NCBI GenBank assembly: GCA_021817355.1
Contig: JAKAVI010000159.1
Location: forward strand, 1 to 8,069
From: Pseudomonadota bacterium
GTDB lineage: Bacteria; Pseudomonadota; Alphaproteobacteria; Micropepsales; Micropepsaceae
Reading direction: 5' to 3'
DNA: 8,069 nucleotides
Shown: in pieces, positions 1 to 7,399 of the stretch
How the letters are laid out: each line of letters begins with the position of its first letter
Numbering within the stretch: the stretch's first letter is position 1
Notes under the pieces: model-generated
Told to the model about the DNA's origin: nothing
Databases searched by the model: none
The model's input: the letters and a program-made list of their open reading frames with translations, nothing else
Program-made: the position numbers and the translations under genes

Positions 1-378
1 CACCCACCGGCTACGACTAAGCTCGTCACGCTCTCGACTCTTTTGCTGTTTCAACTCACTGGCGAGGTCGTGGCAAGAGGCCTGTCTTTGCCTATCCCGG
101 GCCCGGTTTTCGGGTTGGTATTCCTCGCACTGGCCTGCATGCTATGGCCCTCGTTGCGGCGTGCCCTCGAACAGATAAGTGGAACGCTTCTCAACCACCT
201 TTTGCTGCTGTTTTTGCGGGCGGCGGTCGGCATCATCCGCTTTCTCCCCCTGCTTGGCCGAGACGGGCTGACGCTTGCGGCTGCTGTCCGCGGTTCCACG
301 CTGCTCGCATTAACGCTTACCGCCGTGGTCTTTGTCGCCACATCCCGACGGCTCACTGACAATGGAGAGGAGCAGTGA
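1..378 (+). CDS. lrgA: LrgA/CidA family holin-like membrane protein, 5' partial
   Basis: Small integral membrane protein that normally pairs with LrgB/CidB. The family was first described as holin/antiholin-like modulators of murein hydrolases and lysis; some bacterial LrgAB pairs act in pyruvate transport and the plant fused homologue in glycolate/glycerate transport. The diagnostic early motif LPIPGPVFGL is present, followed by hydrophobic segments and a charged tail ending RRLTDNGEEQ. A TTG at base 43 could serve as start, but the frame is open to base 1 and the 14 codons before it (ending LVTLSTLL) look like the beginning of the first membrane helix, so the true start probably lies left of the window; 125 residues are visible. 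The usual FVPxGVG motif near the third helix reads FLRAAVG, losing the conserved proline, which may mean relaxed selection. The stop TGA overlaps the GTG of the following lrgB. Family call is firm; substrate is unknown. Confidence 0.85.
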   Translation, partial: HPPATTKLVTLSTLLLFQLTGEVVARGLSLPIPGPVFGLVFLALACMLWPSLRRALEQISGTLLNHLLLLFLRAAVGIIRFLPLLGRDGLTLAAAVRGSTLLALTLTAVVFVATSRRLTDNGEEQ

Positions 379-1096
379 GCACAAGCAAAAGCAAATTATG
401 GATCCACCTGTCGACGACACCACTACTGTGACTCGCCGCACCCCTAAGCATTTATTGGCTGGCGGACCGCATTTTCCTGCACAGCCGTCGCTACCCTCTG
501 GCCAATCCCGTACTTCTTTTTGCAATTGTCCTGGGCACCTTGCTCAAGATCTCCGCCACGCGCTACCAAACCTACTTCCAGGGCGCCCAGTTCGTACATT
601 TCATGCTGGGTCCGGCAACCGTGGCCCTCGCCATACCGTTGGCGGGAGAATTTCACGAACTGCGTCGTCGTGCTCTACCGGTCGCTCTTGCCCTTCTTGC
701 TGGTTCGCTGACCGCAATTATCAGTGCCGTTGGCATTGCCTGGGCATTAGGCGCCTCAAAAACTATCCAGGCTTCGCTGGCTCCCAAATCGGTCACGACG
801 CCCATTGCCATGGGTATCTCCAAAGTGGTTGGCGGAATTCCGGCCCTCACTGCCGCGCTCGTCATTTTCACCGGCATTCTTGTCGCTATCATCGCACAGC
901 CATGGTTCAACGCCTTGCGCATCCGCGATGATGCAGCCGTAGCTTTGCCAGTGGCCTGGCCGGTTACGGCATCGGCACCGCACGCGCATTTCAGGCGGGA
1001 CGTCGGGCTGGCACCTACGCAGGCCTTGGCCTTGCCCTCAATGGTGTGCTTACCGCCGTGCTCGTACCCTATCTGATGGCATTGTGGCACAAATAG
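375..1096 (+). pseudogene. lrgB: LrgB/CidB family membrane protein, broken by an in-frame stop and a frameshift
   Basis: Partner of LrgA. Reading starts at GTG 375, which overlaps the lrgA stop (GTGA) and has a GGAGAGG stretch just upstream. The first 18 codons (MSTSKSKLWIHLSTTPLL) fit an LrgB N-terminus, then TGA occurs at 429-431 where many relatives have Trp (LLWL), so a TGG to TGA change would explain it. The same frame then continues well: ANPVLL, YFQGAQFVHF and the family signature SVTTPIAMG at virtual residues 139-147, then GGIPALTAALVI. At about 936-940 the frame is lost; the +1 frame from 938 resumes with RSFASGLAGYGIGTARAFQAG and ends YLMALWHK, TAG at 1094-1096. Restoring one C (GCCCGT) gives a continuous AARSFASG, matching the family AARGLAMG-type block and about 240 residues, near the usual 230. 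The central frame alone (TTG 540 to 1076) would lack the first helices and have a wrong tail. Two lesions suggest a true pseudogene; sequencing error is the alternative. Confidence 0.85.
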
Positions 1097-1188
1097 ACAC
1101 TTGGCCGGGCTTGCAAATGGGCACCTGAGCGATGTGCGCACGCTATCGGGCGCGGCACATGTCCTGTCCACACGGGTAAGCCGGTCAC
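1097..1188. other. Convergent gap between lrgB and the MFS gene
   Basis: This 92-base stretch separates the 3' ends of two converging genes. I looked for a rho-independent terminator and saw no GC-rich stem followed by a T run on either strand. The only symmetry is a short GTGCGCAC palindrome, too small to call a site. No gene is supported here. Confidence 0.5.
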
Positions 1189-2502
1189 CTAGCTGCGCCG
1201 CTGCAAGACGGCTGCCTCTGAAACCTTGCGGATGTCATCCCCCAGGGTACGTGACGCGCGGAAATAGCAGAACGCAGCGGCCATGCTAGTCACCATGCTG
1301 GTCATGAGTGCATAGCGCAAGGAATCATTTCCGACGAAAGGTCGCAACAAGTCACTGATGAACCCCACCGTTAAGGGGCCCAAGCCGAGCCCAATCATGT
1401 TGAGTATGAACAGAAGGATGGCAACTGCCTGGGCACGCATGCGCAACGGTACCATGGCCTGGGTCATAGCATATGAGGGCCCAAGATAGGCCGCCCCCAT
1501 CAATGACGGACCCAAGGCTGCGAGCAATGACACCCACGTATCATGGGCCAGATAGAAGACCGGCACGAACGGTAGGGCGAAAAATACCGCCATGATTGGC
1601 ACATACATGTTCCAGCGGATATCGCGAGCGCCCAGACGATCCGCAAATACCCCGGACAAGTAGGTGCCGAGCGCCCCGGCGCCTCCAGTCAGCAAAGCGA
1701 GCGCGACGCCAACCGCCTCAGGCGACATGTGATGCGACATGTAGAGAAATTTGGGTATGAAAAAAATCCCAGCGTACCCGCCAAAAGCACTCATAGAGCA
1801 GCCCAAGGAATTCCAGCGAAATGATGGTATGCGCGCGAGATAGCGTACCGTAACCCAAAGCGAAGGCGCCGCATCGCGATCCTGCATCGCATCTACGGCA
1901 CCGCGCGCTGGTTCCTCAATCGTGAACAGGAGTAACACGACGAGCAATAGTGCCGGGGCACCCGAGGCCACGAAGGCTGCACGCCAGCCGAAATGCTGCA
2001 GGACCCACCCACCGGCAAAAAAGCCGATGAGCAGGCCCACATTCAGTCCCGCCGAGTAAAAGGCCAATGCCGAGGCGCGTTGTTGTGGCGGGTAAAGGTC
2101 AGCGATCATCGAGCTGATGGCCGGGCCGGTTCCCGCTTCTCCGATCCCGGTTCCAAAGCGAGCAAGCAGCAACTGCCAATAGCGCACCGCATACCCGCTC
2201 AGGACCGTCATGAACCCAAATATCGCCAATGATGCGGCAATAATGTTACGGCGGCTAAAACGGTCGGCGAGGCTTGCCAGGGGGATTCCAAGACTCGCAT
2301 AAACCACGGCGAACACCGTTCCGGAAAGCAGTCCGGCCTGCGCATCGTCAAGATGGAAGTCGCGCTGTATGAAGGGAAGCAAGATGCCCAATATCTGCCG
2401 GTCCAGGTAATTGACCACGTAAATAAGCGTCACAAGGACCAGGGTATAGCTGCGGCGTGCCGCAGATGGCTTGAGCGCCGTCGGCGCATCCTCCGAAATC
2501 AT
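1189..2502 (-). CDS. MFS transporter, Spinster-like subgroup
   Basis: Secondary transporter of the inner membrane, 437 residues, the usual size for a 12-helix major facilitator. The first helix carries NYLDRQILGILLPF (about residues 31-44), typical of the Spinster-like bacterial MFS proteins. The loop between helices 2 and 3 has the MFS signature LADRFSRRN (residues 78-86), and helices 4 and 5 carry GTGIGEAGTGPA (117-128) and the GWRAAF turn (172-177) before helix 6. A charged cytoplasmic loop (EEPARGAVDAMQDRDA) follows helix 6, dividing the two six-helix halves. Start ATG at 2500-2502 is preceded by an AGAGG ribosome-binding sequence; stop is TAG. The gene is divergent from the AidB-like gene and convergent with lrgB. 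In this subgroup substrates range over lipids, organic acids and aromatic compounds, so none can be assigned; the neighbouring acyl-CoA dehydrogenase hints at an acid or its derivative, but this is inference only. Confidence 0.9.
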   Translation of the reverse strand: MISEDAPTALKPSAARRSYTLVLVTLIYVVNYLDRQILGILLPFIQRDFHLDDAQAGLLSGTVFAVVYASLGIPLASLADRFSRRNIIAASLAIFGFMTVLSGYAVRYWQLLLARFGTGIGEAGTGPAISSMIADLYPPQQRASALAFYSAGLNVGLLIGFFAGGWVLQHFGWRAAFVASGAPALLLVVLLLFTIEEPARGAVDAMQDRDAAPSLWVTVRYLARIPSFRWNSLGCSMSAFGGYAGIFFIPKFLYMSHHMSPEAVGVALALLTGGAGALGTYLSGVFADRLGARDIRWNMYVPIMAVFFALPFVPVFYLAHDTWVSLLAALGPSLMGAAYLGPSYAMTQAMVPLRMRAQAVAILLFILNMIGLGLGPLTVGFISDLLRPFVGNDSLRYALMTSMVTSMAAAFCYFRASRTLGDDIRKVSEAAVLQRRS

Positions 2503-2603
2503 ATGCGCCTCTGGGGCAATTCCTCTCAGGGCACCCTAACAGAAATCACTTACCGGCAAAGCAGTTTTGGCGTCTTATAGCTGCTCCTCTGGGAGAGTGA
2601 TCT
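2503..2603. promoter_or_regulatory. Divergent promoter region between MFS and AidB-like genes
   Basis: This 101-base gap must hold the 5' signals of both neighbours unless either is transcribed from elsewhere. The clearest -10-like element is CTTATAG at 2574-2580, which reads TATAAG on the minus strand (five of six matches to TATAAT), so either strand could use it; no good -35 lies at the right distance on the plus strand. On the minus strand TTGCCG (2552-2557) is a weak -35-like match. A GGGAG ribosome-binding sequence at 2591-2595 sits 8 bases before the ATG of the AidB-like gene. No clear operator-like inverted repeat was seen. Confidence 0.35.
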
Positions 2604-4250
2604 ATGTCAGCCCTGCGCCCTCAAAATCTGCTTGAAACCCATGATGTCACAAACCAACCCCCGCCATTTGAGGACATCAATTTCTTCACCAGCGACCTTG
2701 CCTTGCGTGACGCGGTCCTGAGAGCCGGTGCCGAGCAGCACCTTTCCCGCCTTAGCGACTTCGGACGGCGTGTCGGATCGGCACAGACCATGACCTGGGC
2801 GATCCAAGCCAATCGCAATCCGCCGCAGCTACAGAGCTTTGATCGCTATGGCCAGCGCCTCGATGAAGTCGAATTCCATCCAGCCTATCACGCGCTAATG
2901 GCCCTGGGCCTTGAGGCAGGCGTGGCCGCGGCGCCCTGGCGCGGCGAACCCCATGGGCATGTATTGCACGCCGCCCTTGAATATCTGATGTCTCAAGGAG
3001 AGCCTGGCGTGTGCTGTCCCATGACAATGACCTATGCAGCACCGGCGGCGCTCACACAGGAGCCCGCAGTAGCCGCACAATGGTTACCTAAAATCATTTC
3101 GGCCGGATACGACGGAAACTCCTGCCCCGCCGCGCAAAAGTCCGCAGTCACAATCGGCATGGCCATGACCGAAAAACAGGGCGGCTCAGATGTACGTGCC
3201 AATACGACAAAAGCTCACCGCAACTCCGACGATAGTTACACCCTCGTCGGACATAAATGGTTCTGCTCCGCACCGATGAGCGATGCGTTTCTGACGCTTG
3301 CTTACGCCAATGGCGGACTGACCTGCTTCCTCGTCCCGCGCTGGCGCCCGGACGGTAGTCGCAACGCCATCCACCTCATGCGGCTCAAAGACAAGCTTGG
3401 AGATAGGTCCAATGCCTCTTCCGAAATAGAATACCATGGCGCATTTGCCCAGCGAGTGGGTGAGGAAGGCCGAGGTGTACGTACGATCATCGAGATGGTC
3501 CAGCACACGCGGCTGGATTGCGCGGTCGCCCCGGCAGCATTCATGCGCCAGGCACTGGCTAACGCCGTTTGGCATACACGCCATCGCCGGGCCTTTCAAA
3601 GAAGCCTGATTGACCAACCCTTGATGCGCGCCGTGCTTTCTGACATGGCAATCGAATCAGAAGCGGCAACCACTCTTGTCTTCCGCCTCGCGCAAAGTTT
3701 CGACGCCGACCCCGGCAATCTGGCCGAGGCTCGCTTCACGAGGATCGCGACCCCCATTGGCAAATACTGGCTCAACAAGCGCGTGGTAAATTTTGTCTAC
3801 GAAGCGATGGAGTCTCATGGCGGCGCAGGATATGTAGAGGAAAACATCATGCCGCGACTGTTCCGCCAGTCACCGCTCAACTCGATATGGGAGGGCTCCG
3901 GCAACGTCATCTGCCTGGATGTCCTGCGCGCAATGATGCGCGAACCCGAGAGCGTGGTCGCCTTTATTGATGAACTGGAAGGCAGCAGAGGCGCCGATCA
4001 CAAGCTCGACGTAGCCATCGACAGCCTTAAAGACCAAATAGTTCAACCACCGCACGAAACCCAAGCCCGCCATCTAGTCGAACAGATGGCGATTGCACTG
4101 CAGGCATCGCTGCTGGTACGCCATGCACCTGCGGCCATCGCGGATGGCTTCTGCGCCACCCGCCTTGCCGTGCCGAGCGCTACCTACGGAGCAAGCGGGC
4201 AGAAACTCGATGAACGCGCCATTTTAGAACGTGTCTTGCCGCTGGCATAA
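2604..4250 (+). CDS. AidB-type acyl-CoA dehydrogenase family flavoprotein
   Basis: FAD-dependent acyl-CoA dehydrogenase homologue of 548 residues, close to the 541 of E. coli AidB, which it resembles along its full length. Recognisable AidB blocks are the N-terminal NQPPPFEDINFF and VEFHPAYHALM, then CPMTMTYAAP, the flavin-binding MTEKQGGSDV (residues 188-197), YTLVGHKWFCSAP, LKDKLGDRSNASSEIEY, and NSIWEGSGNVICLDVLR, whose Glu (about residue 430) matches the conserved catalytic glutamate. AidB in E. coli is part of the Ada adaptive response to alkylation, has weak isovaleryl-CoA dehydrogenase activity and binds DNA through a basic C-terminal domain. Here the last 100 residues hold few Lys/Arg and many Asp/Glu, so DNA binding is doubtful and a metabolic role is possible. 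The ATG has a GGGAG sequence 8 bases upstream; nearby ATGs at 2641 and 2644 are out of frame. Stop is TAA. It is divergent from an MFS gene. Family call is firm, role uncertain. Confidence 0.9.
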   Translation: MSALRPQNLLETHDVTNQPPPFEDINFFTSDLALRDAVLRAGAEQHLSRLSDFGRRVGSAQTMTWAIQANRNPPQLQSFDRYGQRLDEVEFHPAYHALMALGLEAGVAAAPWRGEPHGHVLHAALEYLMSQGEPGVCCPMTMTYAAPAALTQEPAVAAQWLPKIISAGYDGNSCPAAQKSAVTIGMAMTEKQGGSDVRANTTKAHRNSDDSYTLVGHKWFCSAPMSDAFLTLAYANGGLTCFLVPRWRPDGSRNAIHLMRLKDKLGDRSNASSEIEYHGAFAQRVGEEGRGVRTIIEMVQHTRLDCAVAPAAFMRQALANAVWHTRHRRAFQRSLIDQPLMRAVLSDMAIESEAATTLVFRLAQSFDADPGNLAEARFTRIATPIGKYWLNKRVVNFVYEAMESHGGAGYVEENIMPRLFRQSPLNSIWEGSGNVICLDVLRAMMREPESVVAFIDELEGSRGADHKLDVAIDSLKDQIVQPPHETQARHLVEQMAIALQASLLVRHAPAAIADGFCATRLAVPSATYGASGQKLDERAILERVLPLA

Positions 4251-4258
4251 GCGCTTAT
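4247..4258. repeat. 12-base perfect palindrome over the AidB-like stop codon
   Basis: ATAAGCGCTTAT is a perfect inverted repeat with no loop, and it contains the TAA stop of the AidB-like gene. It lies at the start of the 45-base gap between this gene and the 3' end of parC. It lacks the loop and T run of a terminator; it may be chance or a binding site. Confidence 0.4.
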
Positions 4259-4295
4259 TACCGCCGATAGACCGACGCCATGTCTGCGCAGGCAC

Positions 4296-6533
4296 TCAGG
4301 AAAATTTTCCACTTTTGGCAAACCCTTTGGGCGGCAGGCGTCCGGTCTGGCCGCGCTGTCCGCGCCAATCCTTGAGTTCGGTGGCACTCCAGTTACGATT
4401 GTTCTGATCCTTAAGCCCTGCCTTAAGAACAAAAGTAGTTGCATCCATCAGTCCACCATCGCGATAACGTTGCAGAAGTACCCCGCGGCCTTTAGCCATC
4501 TCAGGTACCTCACTGACTGGAAATATCAGCAGTTTGCGATTTTCGCCAACAACCGCAACACTATCGCCTTCGATCGCGCGGCATACAACCGCCTCTTGGC
4601 CTACCGGAATATTCATCACCTGCTTGCCTGATCGTTTCATCGCAACGGCCTCATCCTCCGAGGTGATAAATCCGTGACCCGATGTCTGTGCAAGTAACAA
4701 TTTGCGTTCCGGTGCGTGGACGAACATGGCAACAAGGTCTGCTTCGGGCGGCAGGTCAATGAAGCTTCGGATCGGCTCACCATTGCCCCGTCCACCAGGA
4801 AGTTTAGAGCACTCAAGAGTAAAGAAGCGGCCATCCGTGGCAAACAGCATCAAACTGTCAGTGGTCTCGGCATGAATCCAGAATCGTCCACGGTCACCCT
4901 CACGATATTTTACCGCATCGCTCTGTTCCTGATGGCCCTTGAGCGCCCGCAGCCAACCCTTTTGTGAGCACACTACGGTAATGGGCTCACGTTCCACAGC
5001 CGTTTCGAGGGCAACGACCTCTTCGGCCACCGCCAGGATCGCAGCCAGATCAGCGGCTTTGACAAACTGGGTCCGGCGTTTGCCAAGCTTGGTCTTCTGC
5101 CCGAATTTGGCATCTATGGCGCGGATTTCCTCGACCAGACGGTCAGATTTGAGGGTCTCAGAGCCCAGCAGACGGCTCAGATCCTTGCGCTCTTTGGAAA
5201 GGGTGGTGTGTTCGCGACGAATTTCCATTTCCTCGAGCTTGCGCAACGAACGCAGGCGCATGTTGAGGATTGCCTCGGCCTGTGTCTCGGTAAGCTTGAA
5301 GGCTTTAATCAGTTTAGGTTTGGGCTCATCCTCCGTGCGGATGATATGTATCACCTTGTCGAGATCCAGATAGACGACAAGATAGCCCTCGAGAATATCG
5401 AGGCGTGCGGCAATCTTCTCAAGACGGTGTGTGGTACGACGCTCCAGTACTACGCGGCGATGACCGATGAATGCCTGAAGCGCATCTTTCAGGCTCATCA
5501 CCCGAGGGACCAATCCATTATCCAACACGTTCATGTTGAGAAAAATGCGGCTCTCAAGATCAGATTGCCTGAACAGCTGCTCCATCAAGATTTCAGGTTC
5601 AACCGTACGTGATTTAGGCACAAAAACGATACGGATGTCTTCTGCCGACTCATCACGAACATCGTCCAGAAGCGGCATCTTCTTCTGTTCAATCAGCTCG
5701 GCAATACGCTCGATCAGCTTGGCCTTCTGCACCTGATAGGGAATTTGATCGACCACGATCTGGTAGCTGCCACGTGCCCCTTCTTCGCGCCGCCAGCGGG
5801 CACGCACGCGAAATGCGCCCCGCCCCGTACGATAGGCTTCGGCAATACTTGCCGGATCGTCCACAATAATTCCGCCAGTGGGAAAATCCGGTCCCTTGAT
5901 GTATTTGAGCAAGCCCTCCTCGCGCAGACCGGGCGTGCGGATCAGTGCCTCGACGGCAGCACACAATTCACCGAGGTTGTGCGGCGGGATGGACGTCGCC
6001 ATACCTACGGCAATGCCATTTGACCCGTTCGCGAGCAGATTTGGGAATGCCGCCGGCAGTACGACCGGTTCACGGTCCTCGCCGTCATAGGTCGGCCTGA
6101 AATCAACTGCATCCTCATCCAGCCCTTCAAGCAGCGCCTGCGCAAGTTCCGTCAGACGGCTTTCAGTGTACCGCATGGCGGCTGGATTATCGCCATCGAC
6201 ATTGCCAAAATTGCCCTGCCCTTCAACCAGCGGATAGCGCACCGCAAAATCTTGAGCCAGGCGTACCAGCGCCTCATAGACCGCCTGATCACCATGTGGA
6301 TGGAACTTGCCGATGACATCGCCAACCACCCGCGCGCATTTTTTAAATCCGGTGTCCGGGCGCAAACCAAGTTCCCGCATCGCGTGCAGCAGACGGCGGT
6401 GCACCGGTTTCAGGCCGTCCCGCGCGTCCGGCAAGGCGCGCTGGGTGATGGTGGACAAGGCGTAGGCCAGATACCGCTCTGACAGCGCTTGTGCCAAGGG
6501 CTCTGGACGAATGTCTTCGATTGTATCTGCCAT
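4296..6533 (-). CDS. parC: DNA topoisomerase IV subunit A
   Basis: Breakage-reunion subunit of topoisomerase IV, which works with ParE in the cytoplasm to decatenate daughter chromosomes and relax supercoils using ATP. The product is 745 residues. The N-terminal domain shows [15 protein letters not shown] (about residues 33-47), the helix-turn-helix block [20 protein letters not shown] (71-90) and the active-site [10 protein letters not shown] with catalytic Tyr122. The tower and coiled-coil region follows, including [17 protein letters not shown]. The C-terminal beta-pinwheel is shorter than in GyrA, has no clear GQRGGKG GyrA-box, and ends with [17 protein letters not shown], typical of alphaproteobacterial ParC; together these favour ParC over GyrA. 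The start chosen is ATG 6531-6533, giving [13 protein letters not shown]; an in-frame TTG 20 codons upstream adds a non-conserved Arg/Pro-rich stretch. Neither has a clear Shine-Dalgarno. The residue matching GyrA Ser83/ParC Ser80 is Gln83, while Glu87 is kept. It lies 128 bases after recO on the same strand. Confidence 0.95.
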   Translation of the reverse strand: MADTIEDIRPEPLAQALSERYLAYALSTITQRALPDARDGLKPVHRRLLHAMRELGLRPDTGFKKCARVVGDVIGKFHPHGDQAVYEALVRLAQDFAVRYPLVEGQGNFGNVDGDNPAAMRYTESRLTELAQALLEGLDEDAVDFRPTYDGEDREPVVLPAAFPNLLANGSNGIAVGMATSIPPHNLGELCAAVEALIRTPGLREEGLLKYIKGPDFPTGGIIVDDPASIAEAYRTGRGAFRVRARWRREEGARGSYQIVVDQIPYQVQKAKLIERIAELIEQKKMPLLDDVRDESAEDIRIVFVPKSRTVEPEILMEQLFRQSDLESRIFLNMNVLDNGLVPRVMSLKDALQAFIGHRRVVLERRTTHRLEKIAARLDILEGYLVVYLDLDKVIHIIRTEDEPKPKLIKAFKLTETQAEAILNMRLRSLRKLEEMEIRREHTTLSKERKDLSRLLGSETLKSDRLVEEIRAIDAKFGQKTKLGKRRTQFVKAADLAAILAVAEEVVALETAVEREPITVVCSQKGWLRALKGHQEQSDAVKYREGDRGRFWIHAETTDSLMLFATDGRFFTLECSKLPGGRGNGEPIRSFIDLPPEADLVAMFVHAPERKLLLAQTSGHGFITSEDEAVAMKRSGKQVMNIPVGQEAVVCRAIEGDSVAVVGENRKLLIFPVSEVPEMAKGRGVLLQRYRDGGLMDATTFVLKAGLKDQNNRNWSATELKDWRGQRGQTGRLPPKGFAKSGKFS

Positions 6534-6661
6534 CGTATGTCTTGGTCTTGAGTCGGGGTCCTTGGCAGTACCGGTACCGTGCCGGCGCGGCAATGGGAAG
6601 GGTTTGCAAGGTGACCTCGGTCCTTGCGGCGCGCTCCAAGCCCCCCAGTGCGACGGCTGAT
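6534..6661 (-). promoter_or_regulatory. Spacer between recO and parC
   Basis: This 128-base gap separates the recO stop from the chosen parC start and may carry a parC promoter or leader. It holds a perfect 10-base palindrome GTACCGGTAC at 6568-6577, flanked by GGCA and TGCC that could extend an imperfect stem. No good -10/-35 pair, terminator or Shine-Dalgarno sequence was found. The open frame of parC extends into it as far as a TTG at 6591-6593, without family-like sequence. Confidence 0.3.
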
Positions 6662-7399
6662 CTAGAGGCGGCCAAGCCGGGCCATAAGATCGTGCAGCTG
6701 TAGCCGCGCGGCCGGCAGGTCCTGCCCGTGGGGGTGAAATACCCGGTGGGCAAGAAAATGCTCGGTCAGGGCGAGACCGGCCTGAATATCCGCCGGTGCC
6801 ACGGCATTCTGGGCACCGAGCAAAAAGGCTGGCAGCTTCAACAGGCGATCACGATAAGGTGCAGCGGCGGATGAAGACACTGCCCGTCCGCTTTTTGGGG
6901 AAACGTGTGTGAGGTCCTCACGTACCCCCGTGGCGGCACAACAGCTCAGATCAAGTCCAAAGCCCAGCTCCGTGAGCAGCCCCACCTCCCAGCGCACATA
7001 AAGTGCCAGCCAATCGGTAGCATCTGCCGCGATCATGGTATCAAGCAGCACCAATCCAGCTTCAAAAACACCCGCGTGCGGCTCGCGCTCCGGTAGTGCA
7101 GCGTGCACTACGGCAGTGAAGGCGTTGAGGCCGGCAAGCCGTTCTCGGACCTCGATCAACGCCCCGGAGCGGGTCCTTATGGGCTCCGTGACGAAGCTTC
7201 CCAGATGTTCCGCAAGACGCGCCCGCCACACCACGTGCAGCGAGTTGCCCGGTTGCAGGTCTGCCCGCGCCTTACGCGAGGCACCACCACGGACGAGACC
7301 GGCATGACGGCCATGAGCACGGGTGAGAACATCGAGTACCATGGCATGCTCGCCATGGGCGCGCACACCGAGGACTACCGCTTCGTCAGCCCACTCCAA
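6662..7399 (-). CDS. recO: DNA repair protein RecO
   Basis: Recombination mediator that works with RecR (and RecF) to displace SSB and load RecA on gapped single-stranded DNA. The 245 residues match the family length. The N-terminal OB-fold runs from [18 protein letters not shown] to about residue 80 and contains the characteristic [15 protein letters not shown] (25-39). The helical C-terminal domain has the [15 protein letters not shown] block (144-158); the full four-cysteine zinc site of some RecO proteins is not present, as is common in alphaproteobacteria. The start is TTG at 7397-7399, immediately after the era TGA, with GGAGGA at about 7404-7409 as ribosome-binding site inside the end of era. 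The overlapping ATG at 7401-7403 is out of frame and stops quickly. Zero spacing and the shared site point to translational coupling with era. Stop is TAG. Confidence 0.93.
   Translation of the reverse strand: MEWADEAVVLGVRAHGEHAMVLDVLTRAHGRHAGLVRGGASRKARADLQPGNSLHVVWRARLAEHLGSFVTEPIRTRSGALIEVRERLAGLNAFTAVVHAALPEREPHAGVFEAGLVLLDTMIAADATDWLALYVRWEVGLLTELGFGLDLSCCAATGVREDLTHVSPKSGRAVSSSAAAPYRDRLLKLPAFLLGAQNAVAPADIQAGLALTEHFLAHRVFHPHGQDLPAARLQLHDLMARLGRL

Noticed and set aside
1..10. CACCCACCGG at the left edge recurs near 2005
   Set aside because: A single short GC-rich match between coding sequences, with no flanking similarity.
332..931. A 199-codon plus-strand frame overlapping lrgA and lrgB
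   Set aside because: Its product is rich in Cys, His, Arg and Ser with no family resemblance, while the overlapping frame has clear LrgB motifs and hydrophobic helices.
653..1171. A 172-codon minus-strand frame antisense to lrgB
   Set aside because: It mirrors the hydrophobic LrgB coding frame and has no recognisable domain or good ribosome-binding site.
1097..1188. A shared bidirectional terminator in the convergent gap
   Set aside because: No stem-loop with a T run is visible on either strand.
2503..2603. Possible Ada-box upstream of the AidB-like gene
   Set aside because: AAT (2544-2546) and GCAA (2556-2559) are present, but the spacing is 9 bases and not the 6 of the E. coli Ada site as I recall it; such short words occur by chance.
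6534..6593. A longer parC start at TTG 6591-6593
   Set aside because: The 20 added residues are Arg/Pro-rich and not family-like, there is no ribosome-binding sequence, and the ATG at 6531-6533 gives a typical ParC N-terminus.
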